From contig CAJYSA010000051.1 in assembly GCA_913777325.1 (NCBI GenBank), positions 1 to 33,558 on the forward strand: DNA of 33,558 nucleotides, read 5' to 3'. Origin of the DNA: an uncultured Sphingomonas sp. GTDB taxonomy: Bacteria > Pseudomonadota > Alphaproteobacteria > Sphingomonadales > Sphingomonadaceae. The notes beneath the pieces were generated by a model. The model had not been told where the DNA came from and made no database searches. It was given only the letters and a program-made list of their open reading frames with translations. This document shows positions 26,829-33,558 of the stretch, piece after piece (position 1 is the first letter of the stretch; every line of letters begins with the position of its first letter). A program made the position numbers and the translations under genes.

Positions 26829-27653
26829 ATGGACGCGATGATCGACACCGACGCCGCCTGGGCCGCCTTCGCACGCCGCGATCGCGCATTTGACGGGCGC
26901 TTCGTCGTCGCGGTGCGCACCACGCATATCTATTGCAAGCCAAGCTGCGCCGCGCGGCGCCCCAGGCGCGAGAACGTCACGTTCCTGCCCGATGCCGCCA
27001 CCGCGCGCGCGGCGGGCTATCGCGCGTGCCGGCGGTGCCTGCCCGATTCGGTCGCGCGCGATCGCGCGGCGGTGATCCAAGCGGCGACGTTACTGGAGGC
27101 GGACGCGCCGCCCCCGCTCGCGGGGCTGGCCGCCACGGTCGGCTACGCGCCGCATCATTTCCATCGCCTGTTCCGTCGCCTGACCGGGGTCACCCCGGCG
27201 GCCTTCGCCCGAACGCTGCGCGCGGACCGCCCGCTGCGGGCGTTGCGCGATGCCACCAGCGTCACCGCCGCGATCTACGATGCGGGCTATGCGGCGGCGA
27301 GTCGCTTCTATGTCGATGCCGCGCGGCTCGGCATGGCGCCGCATGCCGCCGCCGCCGGCGGCGCGGGCGAGGCGATCCGCTGGACGGTGCTGGCCACTCC
27401 GCTCGGCCCGCTGCTGCTCGCCGCCACCACGCGTGGCTGGTGCCGATTCGCGTTCGAGCCCGATGACGCGGGCGTGCGCGCGTTCTTTCCCGCGGCGTCG
27501 GTGATGCCCGGCGATGCCGCCTTCGTCGCGGCGGCGGCGGCGTTGCTGGCCGCCGCCGCGCCCGACGGCGACGACAGCCTGCCCGACCCGCTACGCCGCA
27601 CCGCGCTGCGCACCCGGCTCCACGCGGCGGCAGCGGCGGCGGCGATTGGTTAG
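26829..27653 (+). CDS. Ada-like methylation-damage regulator lacking the O6-methyltransferase active site
   Basis: A 274-aa protein. The N-terminal Ada zinc domain is intact, with Cys36 and Cys40 in YCKPSCAAR and Cys67 and Cys70 in ACRRCLP. The spacing equals E. coli Cys38/42/69/72, and Cys36 is the expected methyl-phosphotriester acceptor. An AraC-type double helix-turn-helix follows (about residues 92-175, with YAPHHFHRLFRRLTGVTP and AAIYDAGYAAASRFY). The ribonuclease-like fold before the methyltransferase is present (WTVLATPLGPLLLA), but the protein stops at about the point where the family reads DLRGTAFQ.RVW. The PCHR active-site half is missing. The ending LRTRLHAAAAAAAIG looks degenerate. 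It may be a regulator-only Ada or a decaying gene. It is divergent from the atp operon. Confidence 0.85.
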   Translation: MDAMIDTDAAWAAFARRDRAFDGRFVVAVRTTHIYCKPSCAARRPRRENVTFLPDAATARAAGYRACRRCLPDSVARDRAAVIQAATLLEADAPPPLAGLAATVGYAPHHFHRLFRRLTGVTPAAFARTLRADRPLRALRDATSVTAAIYDAGYAAASRFYVDAARLGMAPHAAAAGGAGEAIRWTVLATPLGPLLLAATTRGWCRFAFEPDDAGVRAFFPAASVMPGDAAFVAAAAALLAAAAPDGDDSLPDPLRRTALRTRLHAAAAAAAIG

Positions 27654-27679
27654 CCAAATCGAAAGGCTTGCGCGGTAGC

Positions 27680-27707
27680 GATCGTCCCAGCCACTTCGAG
27701 GACGATC
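27680..27707 (+). promoter_or_regulatory. Hairpin directly before cpaF
   Basis: GATCGTCC (27680-27687) and GGACGATC (27700-27707) form a perfect 8-bp stem around a 12-base loop. AGGG of the ribosome site starts at the next base and the ATG of cpaF is at 27715. It could be a leader hairpin, an operator, or a weak end for the ada transcript; there is no T tract. Confidence 0.4.
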
Positions 27708-27714
27708 AGGGTCG

Positions 27715-29235
27715 ATGAACGCGTTCGGGCGCCGCAACGGCGGCATGGGTCAAGGCGGCAACGGTGCGCGCGGCGGGTTCGGGGTCGCGCGCCCGATGCA
27801 TGTTCCGCCGGGCGCCGCCCCGCGTGACGAGGCGCCGGTCGAAACCGCCGTTCCGCTGGACGTGCTGGCCGCGATCGATCCGCTCACGCCGATGAGCCAG
27901 ATCGACGCGATGCAGCGGCTGTCGGATCGCCAGAACGCGACCGGCGAGGCCGGGTCCAGCCGCATGGAGGGGTTCGAGGCGTCGATCCACAAGATCAAGG
28001 AGCAGGTGCTCCCGCGCCTGCTGGAGCGCGTCGATCCCGAGGCCGCCGCGACGCTCGGCAAGGACGAGCTGGCCGAGGAATTCCGTCCGATCATCGGCGA
28101 GGTGCTCGCCGAGCTGAAGCTGACGCTCAACCGCCGCGAGCAATTCGCGCTGGAAAAGGTGCTAGTCGACGAACTGCTCGGGCTGGGGCCGCTCGAGGAG
28201 CTGCTGTCGGATGCCGAGATCAGCGACATCATGGTCAACGGCCCCGATCAGACGTTCGTCGAGCGCAAGGGCAAGCTGGAGCTGGCGCAGATCGCGTTCC
28301 GCGACGAGGAGCATCTGTTCCAGATCGCGCAGCGCATCTGCAATTCGGTCGGCCGCCGGGTCGACCAGACCACGCCGCTCGCCGACGCGCGCCTGAAGGA
28401 CGGCAGCCGCGTCAACGTGATCGTGCCGCCGCTCTCGCTGCGCGGCACCGCGATCTCGATCCGTAAATTTTCCGCCAAGCCGATCACGCTCGACATGATG
28501 GCCGGCTTCGGCAGCATGTCGCCGAAGATGGCGACCGCGCTGAAGGTGGCGGGCGCCTGCCGCTTCAACATCGTCATCTCGGGGGGCACCGGGTCGGGCA
28601 AGACGACGATGCTCAATGCGCTGTCGAAGATGATCGATCCCGGCGAGCGCGTGCTGACGATCGAGGACGCCGCCGAGCTTCGCCTGCAACAGCCGCACTG
28701 GCTGCCGCTGGAAACCCGCCCGGCGAACCTGGAGGGTCAGGGCGAGATATCGATCCGCGACCTCGTGAAGAACGCGCTGCGTATGCGCCCGGACCGGATC
28801 ATCCTGGGCGAAATCCGTGGCAGCGAATGTTTCGACATGCTCGCGGCGATGAATACCGGCCACGACGGCTCGATGTGCACGCTCCACTCCAACTCCCCGC
28901 GCGAGGCGCTGGCGCGTATGGAGAACATGGTGATGATGTCGGACATCAAGGTGCCGAAGGAAGCGATCAGCCGCCAGATCGCCGATTCGGTCGACATGAT
29001 CATCCAGGTGAAGCGCCTGCGCGACGGCAGCCGCCGCGTGACGAACGTGACCGAGGTGATCGGGATGGAAGGCCCGGTGATCGTCACGCAGGAACTGTTC
29101 AAGTTCGAGTATCTGGACGAAAGCGCCGACGGCAAGATCATCGGCGAATATCGCTCGATGGGGCTGCGTCCGTACACGATCGACAAGGCCAAGCAGTTCG
29201 GGTTCGACGCGGCCTATCTGGAGGCCTGCCTCTGA
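27715..29235 (+). CDS. cpaF: CpaF/TadA-type secretion ATPase
   Basis: A 506-aa hexameric ATPase of the Tad (Flp) pilus / type II-IV secretion superfamily. After a Gly-rich, poorly ordered N-terminus (about residues 1-45) come the N-terminal domain (LLGLGPLEELLSDAEISDIMVNGP), Walker A GGTGSGKTT (about 288-297), the Asp box VLTIEDAAEL, Walker B-like RIILGEIRGSE (about 361-371) and the His box GHDGSMCTLHSNSPREAL. All motifs are intact. No other cpa/tad genes flank it: ada is upstream and a protease downstream. The partner genes must lie elsewhere. A hairpin precedes its ribosome site. Confidence 0.93.
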   Translation: MNAFGRRNGGMGQGGNGARGGFGVARPMHVPPGAAPRDEAPVETAVPLDVLAAIDPLTPMSQIDAMQRLSDRQNATGEAGSSRMEGFEASIHKIKEQVLPRLLERVDPEAAATLGKDELAEEFRPIIGEVLAELKLTLNRREQFALEKVLVDELLGLGPLEELLSDAEISDIMVNGPDQTFVERKGKLELAQIAFRDEEHLFQIAQRICNSVGRRVDQTTPLADARLKDGSRVNVIVPPLSLRGTAISIRKFSAKPITLDMMAGFGSMSPKMATALKVAGACRFNIVISGGTGSGKTTMLNALSKMIDPGERVLTIEDAAELRLQQPHWLPLETRPANLEGQGEISIRDLVKNALRMRPDRIILGEIRGSECFDMLAAMNTGHDGSMCTLHSNSPREALARMENMVMMSDIKVPKEAISRQIADSVDMIIQVKRLRDGSRRVTNVTEVIGMEGPVIVTQELFKFEYLDESADGKIIGEYRSMGLRPYTIDKAKQFGFDAAYLEACL

Positions 29236-29283
29236 CGACACCGCGAAGGTGACAGCGCGGCACGATTCGCTACACCGGCGGTC

Positions 29284-30465
29284 GTGCCGATCCTGTCGCT
29301 CCTCCCCCTCGCCCTGCTCGCCGCCCCGCTGCCGGAACCGCGCGCGGCCTGGGTCGGGCGGTCGACGCTGGCGCCGGACGCGGAGGGGCGCTGGATCCCC
29401 TTCGACCTCACCCCGGGCAACCAGATCCGCTTCACCATGTCGGTTGACGGTCGCCCCGTCACCGCGATCCTCGATACCGGGGTCAGCTATTCGGTGCTGG
29501 CGCGCCGCTATGCCGACGCGCACCGGCTCGACGTCCGTGCGGAGGGCCGCGCGACCGTCATCGGCGGCAGCGTCGCGATCGGGCGCGTCGCGACGCGGAC
29601 GATCGCGATCGGCGCGGTGACGCGGCACGGCGGCAGCCTGGCGGTGGCCGACCTGCCGGCCGCCGCCACCGGCAGCGCGCTGGCGGTCGATCTGCTGGTC
29701 GGGCGCGACCTGACCGCCGCCTATGCGCTGGAGATCGATTATCAGGCGCGGCGCTTCCGCCTGCTGCGCAGCGGCAGCACGCCGTTTTCCGGCGCGGTGG
29801 CGCCCCTGTCGATCGCGCCCGAGCGGATGATCTACTTCAGCGCGGTCGTCATCGGCGGGCGGACGGTCGCGCCGATGGTCGTCGACACCGGCGATGGATC
29901 GGCGATCACGCTCGGCGCCGCGGCCTGGGCGACGGCACGCCCGGCGGCGGGTCCCGTCACCACCACCGTGTCGTTCGGCTTGGCCGGGGCGGTCGTCAAC
30001 GAACTGGCGATCCTGCCCGAGCTGCGTATCGGCACCGCCGTCGCGCGCGATGTGGAGGTGCGCGTGGAACCCGCCGGCGGCTTCTCGGAGACGATCGGGG
30101 TCGCGGGGCGGATCGGATCGGGTTTCCTGCAACGATATCGCGTGCTGCTGGACCCCACCGCCGGGCACCTGTTGCTGGGCACCACCTCCGCCACCGATTC
30201 GCCGGCGCTGCGCTCGACCAGCGGGCTGTTGCTGGCGCTGTCGGGCGACCGGCTGAAGGTGCTGCACGTCATGCGGGGCGGACCGGCGGCGGCGGACGGC
30301 TGGCGGGAGGGGGACACGATCTGCGCGGTCGACGGCACCCGCATCGGTGCGGCCTATGCCACCAGCGCGCTTGCCGGCTGGTCGGCGGGCGCGCCGGGGC
30401 GGGTGGTCACGCTGGACGGCTGCGACGGCACCCGGCGCCGTCTGACGTTGCGCCGATTTTACTGA
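29284..30465 (+). CDS. Exported aspartic protease with two retropepsin-like domains and a PDZ-like C-terminus
   Basis: A 393-aa protein starting at GTG 29284. The N-terminus PILSLLPLALLAAPLPEP looks like a signal peptide. Two DTG motifs are present: Asp64 in AILDTGVSYSVL and Asp201 in MVVDTGDGSAITL, each in a beta-rich retropepsin-like unit. The chain could therefore form its own two-Asp active site. The C-terminal ~90 residues (LLLALSGDRLKVLHVMRGGPAAADGWREGDTICAVDG) have the look of a PDZ domain. It probably works in the periplasm; the substrate is unknown. It lies 48 bases after cpaF in the same direction, and co-transcription is possible. Confidence 0.82.
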   Translation: MPILSLLPLALLAAPLPEPRAAWVGRSTLAPDAEGRWIPFDLTPGNQIRFTMSVDGRPVTAILDTGVSYSVLARRYADAHRLDVRAEGRATVIGGSVAIGRVATRTIAIGAVTRHGGSLAVADLPAAATGSALAVDLLVGRDLTAAYALEIDYQARRFRLLRSGSTPFSGAVAPLSIAPERMIYFSAVVIGGRTVAPMVVDTGDGSAITLGAAAWATARPAAGPVTTTVSFGLAGAVVNELAILPELRIGTAVARDVEVRVEPAGGFSETIGVAGRIGSGFLQRYRVLLDPTAGHLLLGTTSATDSPALRSTSGLLLALSGDRLKVLHVMRGGPAAADGWREGDTICAVDGTRIGAAYATSALAGWSAGAPGRVVTLDGCDGTRRRLTLRRFY

Positions 30466-30542
30466 TCGGCATCATGCCCCCGTTGGTATCGCCTGAGGGG
30501 CAAGGGCGTTAGGCCGTCAACCTGTCGTCGCGAAGGAGTTAC

Positions 30543-30773
30543 ATGTCGCAGTTCAGCATCATCTTCGCCGGTCGCGAGCAGGATCGTATCACCGTGGAAT
30601 GCGACGACGTTTCCGCGGCACGGAACGAGGCGGTGCAGCGGCTCGGCCACTATCTGTCGACCCATCCCGGCTTCGCCGACGAGGGCCATTGGCGGGTGAT
30701 GGTGGAAGACGACGTCGGACGCACCGTCGTCACGGTCATCATCGCGACGGTCAGCCCGCGCGCGGCAGCCTGA
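30543..30773 (+). CDS. Small conserved protein, DUF6894-like
   Basis: A 76-aa protein with AAGGAG seven bases before the ATG. The N-terminal strand (SQFSIIFAGREQDRITVECDD), a helix with SAARNEAVQRLGHYL, and a C-terminal HWRVMVEDDVGRTVVTVIIATV match the plan of DUF6894-type proteins (strand, helix, then W..V.D..G..V...). Function is unknown; it is probably cytoplasmic. It is convergent with the next gene, seven bases apart. Confidence 0.72.
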   Translation: MSQFSIIFAGREQDRITVECDDVSAARNEAVQRLGHYLSTHPGFADEGHWRVMVEDDVGRTVVTVIIATVSPRAAA

Positions 30774-30780
30774 TCGAACC

Positions 30781-30987
30781 TCAGCGCCGCCACATCTCCT
30801 GCGCGTCGCGCGGCGCGGCCATCCGCTGCTGCCCGCGCGCCCGCGCGGCGCTGCGCACCAGCTCCTCGCTCAGCCGCATCGCCACCTCGGCGGTCAGGTT
30901 ATAGCTGGCGCCGCATCGCGACAGCACGGTCACAACGCCATCGTCGGCGGTGACCGAGGGCGCGATGGTACACAGATCTGCCTTCAT
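30781..30987 (-). CDS. Hypothetical 68-aa protein
   Basis: The start at 30987 (MKADLCTIAPSV) is chosen over an upstream ATG that adds a Pro-rich, non-conserved piece. The sequence has a strand-like DGVVTVLSRCGASYNLT and a helix VAMRLSEELVRSAARARGQQ. No membrane segment or known motif is seen. Codon bias is like its neighbours. A perfect 13-bp palindrome, CGCAACCGTTGCG (31022-31034), lies 35 bases upstream and might be an operator. I do not recognise a function. Confidence 0.58.
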   Translation of the reverse strand: MKADLCTIAPSVTADDGVVTVLSRCGASYNLTAEVAMRLSEELVRSAARARGQQRMAAPRDAQEMWRR

Positions 30988-31119
30988 GCTTGCACCTGCC
31001 GTGTCGGGTGGGGGAGGAGGCCGCAACCGTTGCGCCGGTCGGCACCGAAGCGATCGATGGCGTCAAAAACCTTTTGAATCATACGACAACACCGCGACGC
31101 ACCGCAGGTTCCGTGCCGG

Positions 31120-31320
31120 TCAGGCCGTTGCCGCGATCCATGTGGCGATCGCCGCGACGATCAACGCCAGGACGTGCATCTGCGTCCAGTCGACCCAGCC
31201 GACCGCATCCGGATCGTGCCGCGCGCGTCGCCGATGGTCGCGCCACCCGGCGACGATCGCCACCGCCACCGCCGCACCGGCGATCGCCGCCGGCAGCACT
31301 TGCGCATCGCTCAGCGCCAC
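31120..31320 (-). CDS. Small two-helix membrane protein (66 aa)
   Basis: Starts at GTG 31320. Two hydrophobic segments (about residues 8-24, LPAAIAGAAVAVAIVAG, and 49-65, HVLALIVAAIATWIAAT) flank a basic loop WRDHRRRARHDPDAVGWVDW. This helix - RRR..DPD.VGWV.W - helix layout recalls small inner-membrane proteins of sphingomonads, though no function is known to me. Longer in-frame versions reach into the divergent methyltransferase gene and are rejected. The ribosome site is weak. Confidence 0.62.
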   Translation of the reverse strand: MALSDAQVLPAAIAGAAVAVAIVAGWRDHRRRARHDPDAVGWVDWTQMHVLALIVAAIATWIAATA

Positions 31321-31361
31321 GTCAGCCTGCGCGGCATCATATCGTGGAGAGGTTTTCGTCG

Positions 31362-32150
31362 ATGCATCGTCTTGCTCCCGTCCTGCTGCTCGCCTTGCCC
31401 GCCATGGTTCAGGCCGCGCCGCGTCCCTCCGCCCCGATCGCGGCGGCAGTGGCCGCGCCGACCCGCACCCCCGCCAATATCGCGCGTGATCGCTATCGCC
31501 ACCCCGCCGAAACGCTCGCCTTCTTCGGGGTGAAGCCGACCGACACCGTGGTGGAGGTATGGCCGGGCGGCGGCTGGTATACCGAGATCCTGGCACCGCT
31601 CACCGCCGCGCGCGGGCGCTATTACGCCGCCGGCCCCTGGGAGCGCGGGCTGAATGGCGTGCGCGGGCTGCAGGCGAAGGATGCCGCCACCTATGGCAAG
31701 GTGCAGCTCGCCAGCCTGCCGGCGCAGGCCGGGCAGCCGACCGTGCCCGATGGCACCGCCGACGTCGTGCTCACCTTCCGCAACGTCCACAACTGGCGCT
31801 TCGGCGGGGAGGATCAGGCGCGGCAGATGTTCGCGGCGATGTTCCGCATGCTCAAGCCCGGCGGCACGCTGGGCGTGGTCGAACACCGCCTGCCCGAATC
31901 GCGCGATGCCGGCGCCGAGGAGAAGAGCGGCTATATGAAGCCCAGCACCGTGATCGGCTATGCCAAGGCGGCGGGCTTCCGGCTGGCGGGCACCTCGGAG
32001 GTGAACGCCAATCCGAAGGACACCGCCGATTGGCCCGATGGCGTGTGGACGCTCCCGCCCGGCTATGCGCTCAAGGACAAGGATCGCGCCCGCTATGCCG
32101 CGATCGGCGAAAGCGATCGCATGACGCTCCGGTTCGTCAAGCCGCGCTGA
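31362..32150 (+). CDS. Exported SAM-methyltransferase-fold protein (COG4798-like)
   Basis: A 262-aa protein with GGAGAGG nine bases before the ATG. The N-terminus (HRLAPVLLLALPAMVQAAP) is a clear Sec signal peptide. After it comes a class I methyltransferase fold: motif I region DTVVEVWPGGGWYTEILAP, a downstream GRYYAAG strand, DVVLTFRNVHNW and the helix-strand MFRMLKPGGTLGVVEHR. This matches predicted methyltransferases of the COG4798 type. SAM is not known to be available in the periplasm, so either the enzyme has another ligand or the signal is not used as expected. It is divergent from the small membrane-protein gene and convergent with phaR. Confidence 0.83.
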   Translation: MHRLAPVLLLALPAMVQAAPRPSAPIAAAVAAPTRTPANIARDRYRHPAETLAFFGVKPTDTVVEVWPGGGWYTEILAPLTAARGRYYAAGPWERGLNGVRGLQAKDAATYGKVQLASLPAQAGQPTVPDGTADVVLTFRNVHNWRFGGEDQARQMFAAMFRMLKPGGTLGVVEHRLPESRDAGAEEKSGYMKPSTVIGYAKAAGFRLAGTSEVNANPKDTADWPDGVWTLPPGYALKDKDRARYAAIGESDRMTLRFVKPR

Positions 32151-32161
32151 GGCGCGGGCGT

Positions 32162-32713
32162 TCAGTCGCCCAGCTTGTCGACCTTGTCGCGCAGCCGCGC
32201 CAGTTCGGCCTTCAGCGCCGCAATCTCGCCGTCCTTGCCCGCCGCGCCCGGCGCGGGGGCGGCGGGGGTCGCGGGCTTGAACGCCTGCGCGGCGGCCTCG
32301 AACATTTCCATGTTGCGCTTGGCGATCTCCGCGAACGGCGACCCCGCGAACGCGCCCTCCACCGCCGACTTGAACTGCGACTGGTTGCGGCGGAAGCTGT
32401 CCATCGACGCTTCCAGGTAATCGGGCACCATCGCCTGCATCGAATCGCCATACAGCGCGATCAACTGGCGCAGGAAGTTCACCGGCAGCATCGTCTGCCC
32501 GCGGCTTTCCTCCTCCATGATGATCTGCGTCAGGACGTTATGGGTGATGTCCTCGTCGCTCTTGGCGTCCACCACCTTGAACTCGCGGCCCTCGCGCGTC
32601 ATCGCCGCCAGATGCTCCAGCGTGATGTAGGATGAGCTTTCGGTGTTGTAGAGCCGGCGGTTGGCGTATTTCTTGATCACCACCACCCCGTCGGTGCCCT
32701 GCTGCTTCTTCAT
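32162..32713 (-). CDS. phaR: PhaR, polyhydroxyalkanoate synthesis repressor
   Basis: A 183-aa regulator. The N-terminal PHB/PHA accumulation DNA-binding domain is unmistakable (VVIKKYANRRLYNTESSSYITLEHLA, residues 11-36). The PHB_acc region follows (DITHNVLTQIIMEEESRG and MLPVNFLRQLIALYGDSMQAMVPDYLE). The C-terminus is a Pro/Ala linker and a short coiled coil (DGEIAALKAELARLRDKVDKLGD). PhaR binds both DNA and PHA granules, and represses phasin and its own gene until polymer forms. The ATG at 32713 has GGGGGAT ten bases upstream. It is divergent from a PhaC-like gene. Confidence 0.95.
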   Translation of the reverse strand: MKKQQGTDGVVVIKKYANRRLYNTESSSYITLEHLAAMTREGREFKVVDAKSDEDITHNVLTQIIMEEESRGQTMLPVNFLRQLIALYGDSMQAMVPDYLEASMDSFRRNQSQFKSAVEGAFAGSPFAEIAKRNMEMFEAAAQAFKPATPAAPAPGAAGKDGEIAALKAELARLRDKVDKLGD

Positions 32714-32728
32714 CGCGCGAGATCCCCC

Positions 32729-33558
32729 GTGACCGAACCCATTCGCCGTATTGCACAAAATATGGCGCTGCAACACGAACAATTCGGTCCGCGTCCGCTG
32801 CCGCTGTTCCTCGACATGCTGCGCCGCGAAGCCGCAACATCGCCGCAACATGCAGAGGCGGCGCTGGCGGGCCTGCGCCGCTATCAGGAGGCGCCACGCC
32901 GCCGCCGACGCGGTCCGCCGATCCGCTTCCGCAGCGGTGCGGCGCGGTTGCGCGACGGCGCGCGCGGGGTGGACGCGCCGCCGGTGGTGCTCATCCCCTC
33001 GCTCATCAATCCGCCGCACGTGCTGGACCTGGCGCCCGGCCATTCGTTGCTGGCGCATCTGGCCGAGGGCGGCTTCCATCCCTGGCTGGTCGACTGGGGC
33101 CACCCGCGCCCGCAGGACGCGGAGCTCGACCTTGCCGGCCATGTCACCCGCCGGCTGATCCCGCTGCTCCGCCGGATCGAACGCCCGCCGCTGCTCGTCG
33201 GCTATTGCCTGGGCGGCACGCTGGCGCTCGCCGCCGCCGCCGCATTGCCGCCGGGCGCGGTCGCCGGGGTCGCCACCATCGCCGCGCCGTGGCATTTCAC
33301 CGGCTATGGCGCCCCGGCGCGCCAGCAACTGGCCGACCTATGGGCGCAGGTCGCGCCCGGTTGCCGCGCGCTGGGCGTGCTGCCGATGGAGGTGCTGCAA
33401 ACCGCGTTCTGGCAGCTCGATCCGCGCCGCACGATCGCCAAATACGCCGCCTTCGCGACGATGGACGCCACCGCCGCCGCGCGCTTCGTCCTGCTGGAGG
33501 ATTGGGCGAATGGTGGCGCGCCGCTCACCTATGCCGCCGGCGCGGATCTGTTCGAGGC
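32729..33558 (+). CDS. PhaC-like alpha/beta hydrolase, 3' end cut by window
   Basis: At least 276 residues, running off the window. VVLIPSLINPPHVLDLAPG and HPWLVDWG are close to PHA synthase motifs, and GYCLGGTLALA is a lipase box with Cys160 as nucleophile, as in PhaC. The region before the fold is only ~90 residues, whereas class I PhaC has ~200. This is therefore either a short class III-like synthase or a PhaC-related hydrolase. The GTG at 32729 (MTEPIRRIAQN) is 15 bases from the divergent phaR start; the ATG at 32762 is the alternative, and neither has a good ribosome site. The Asp and His of the triad are beyond the window. Confidence 0.8.
   Translation, partial: MTEPIRRIAQNMALQHEQFGPRPLPLFLDMLRREAATSPQHAEAALAGLRRYQEAPRRRRRGPPIRFRSGAARLRDGARGVDAPPVVLIPSLINPPHVLDLAPGHSLLAHLAEGGFHPWLVDWGHPRPQDAELDLAGHVTRRLIPLLRRIERPPLLVGYCLGGTLALAAAAALPPGAVAGVATIAAPWHFTGYGAPARQQLADLWAQVAPGCRALGVLPMEVLQTAFWQLDPRRTIAKYAAFATMDATAAARFVLLEDWANGGAPLTYAAGADLFE
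32751..32773. promoter_or_regulatory. TTGCA-N13-TGCAA inverted repeat at the phaR / PhaC-like start region
   Basis: TTGCA (32751-32755) and TGCAA (32769-32773) flank CAAAATATGGCGC. The site is 38-60 bases upstream of the phaR start codon, in the most AT-rich part of the region, where the phaR promoter is expected. The half-sites match the palindrome before phaZ. Autoregulation by PhaR is inferred. Confidence 0.38.

Noticed and set aside
27654-27714. Frameshift restoring the Ada C-terminal half
   Set aside because: No PCHR-like segment in any frame in the 61 bases before cpaF; the half is absent, not shifted.

Overview
The window looks like a chromosome segment of a GC-rich alphaproteobacterium, most probably a sphingomonad (Sphingomonas or a close relative). 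The reasons are the high G+C with strong third-position bias, the imuA-imuB-dnaE2 cassette, an F1-only atpHAGDC operon with a very short epsilon subunit, PHA-cycle genes with PhaR, an alphaproteobacterial LexA box, and several small proteins of a kind I associate with this order. This is recognition from sequence only; no database was searched. There is no rRNA, tRNA, CRISPR array, insertion sequence or phage structural gene. No stretch over 300 bases lacks a gene.

Layout. 1-6.0 kb: the translesion-synthesis mutasome, with the end of imuA, imuB carrying a large insertion, and dnaE2. 6.0-7.6 kb: a BLUF blue-light sensor behind an FNR/FixK-type box, then a fumarylacetoacetase-family hydrolase. 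7.7-8.9 kb: a compact divergent switch. An S24 (CI/LexA-like) repressor faces a 58-aa Cro-sized protein and a 101-aa partner, with an inverted-repeat operator candidate and a canonical GTTC-N7-GTTC LexA box between them. 8.9-14 kb: a small hypothetical gene, a DJ-1/PfpI protein, DNA topoisomerase IB, an MscS channel, a dicarboxylate/amino-acid symporter and a glycine-zipper envelope protein. 14.2-17.8 kb: MaoC hydratase, thiolase, a general-stress flavin-fold protein and an intracellular PHA depolymerase. 18-21.4 kb: an ABC half-transporter and an exported zinc metallopeptidase with TPR-like repeats. 21.4-26.6 kb: the F1 ATP synthase operon on the minus strand (atpH-A-G-small membrane protein-D-C). 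26.8-33.6 kb: a truncated Ada, an isolated CpaF ATPase, a two-domain aspartic protease with a PDZ-like end, three small hypothetical genes, an exported methyltransferase-fold protein, PhaR and a partial PhaC-like hydrolase.

Two themes recur. DNA damage: ImuB/DnaE2, the LexA box on the small divergent switch, and Ada. PHA/acyl-CoA metabolism: MaoC, thiolase, PhaZ, PhaR and the PhaC-like protein, with TTGCA/TGCAA inverted repeats near both phaZ and phaR.

The most rewarding observations are: (1) the LexA-box-controlled S24/Cro-like switch, whose 58-aa gene is easily missed; (2) an unannotated 49-aa membrane protein gene between atpG and atpD; (3) two copies of one hairpin element placed exactly after atpA and atpD, the genes for the three-copy subunits; (4) the ImuB insertion with an internal repeat; (5) an Ada lacking its methyltransferase active-site domain.
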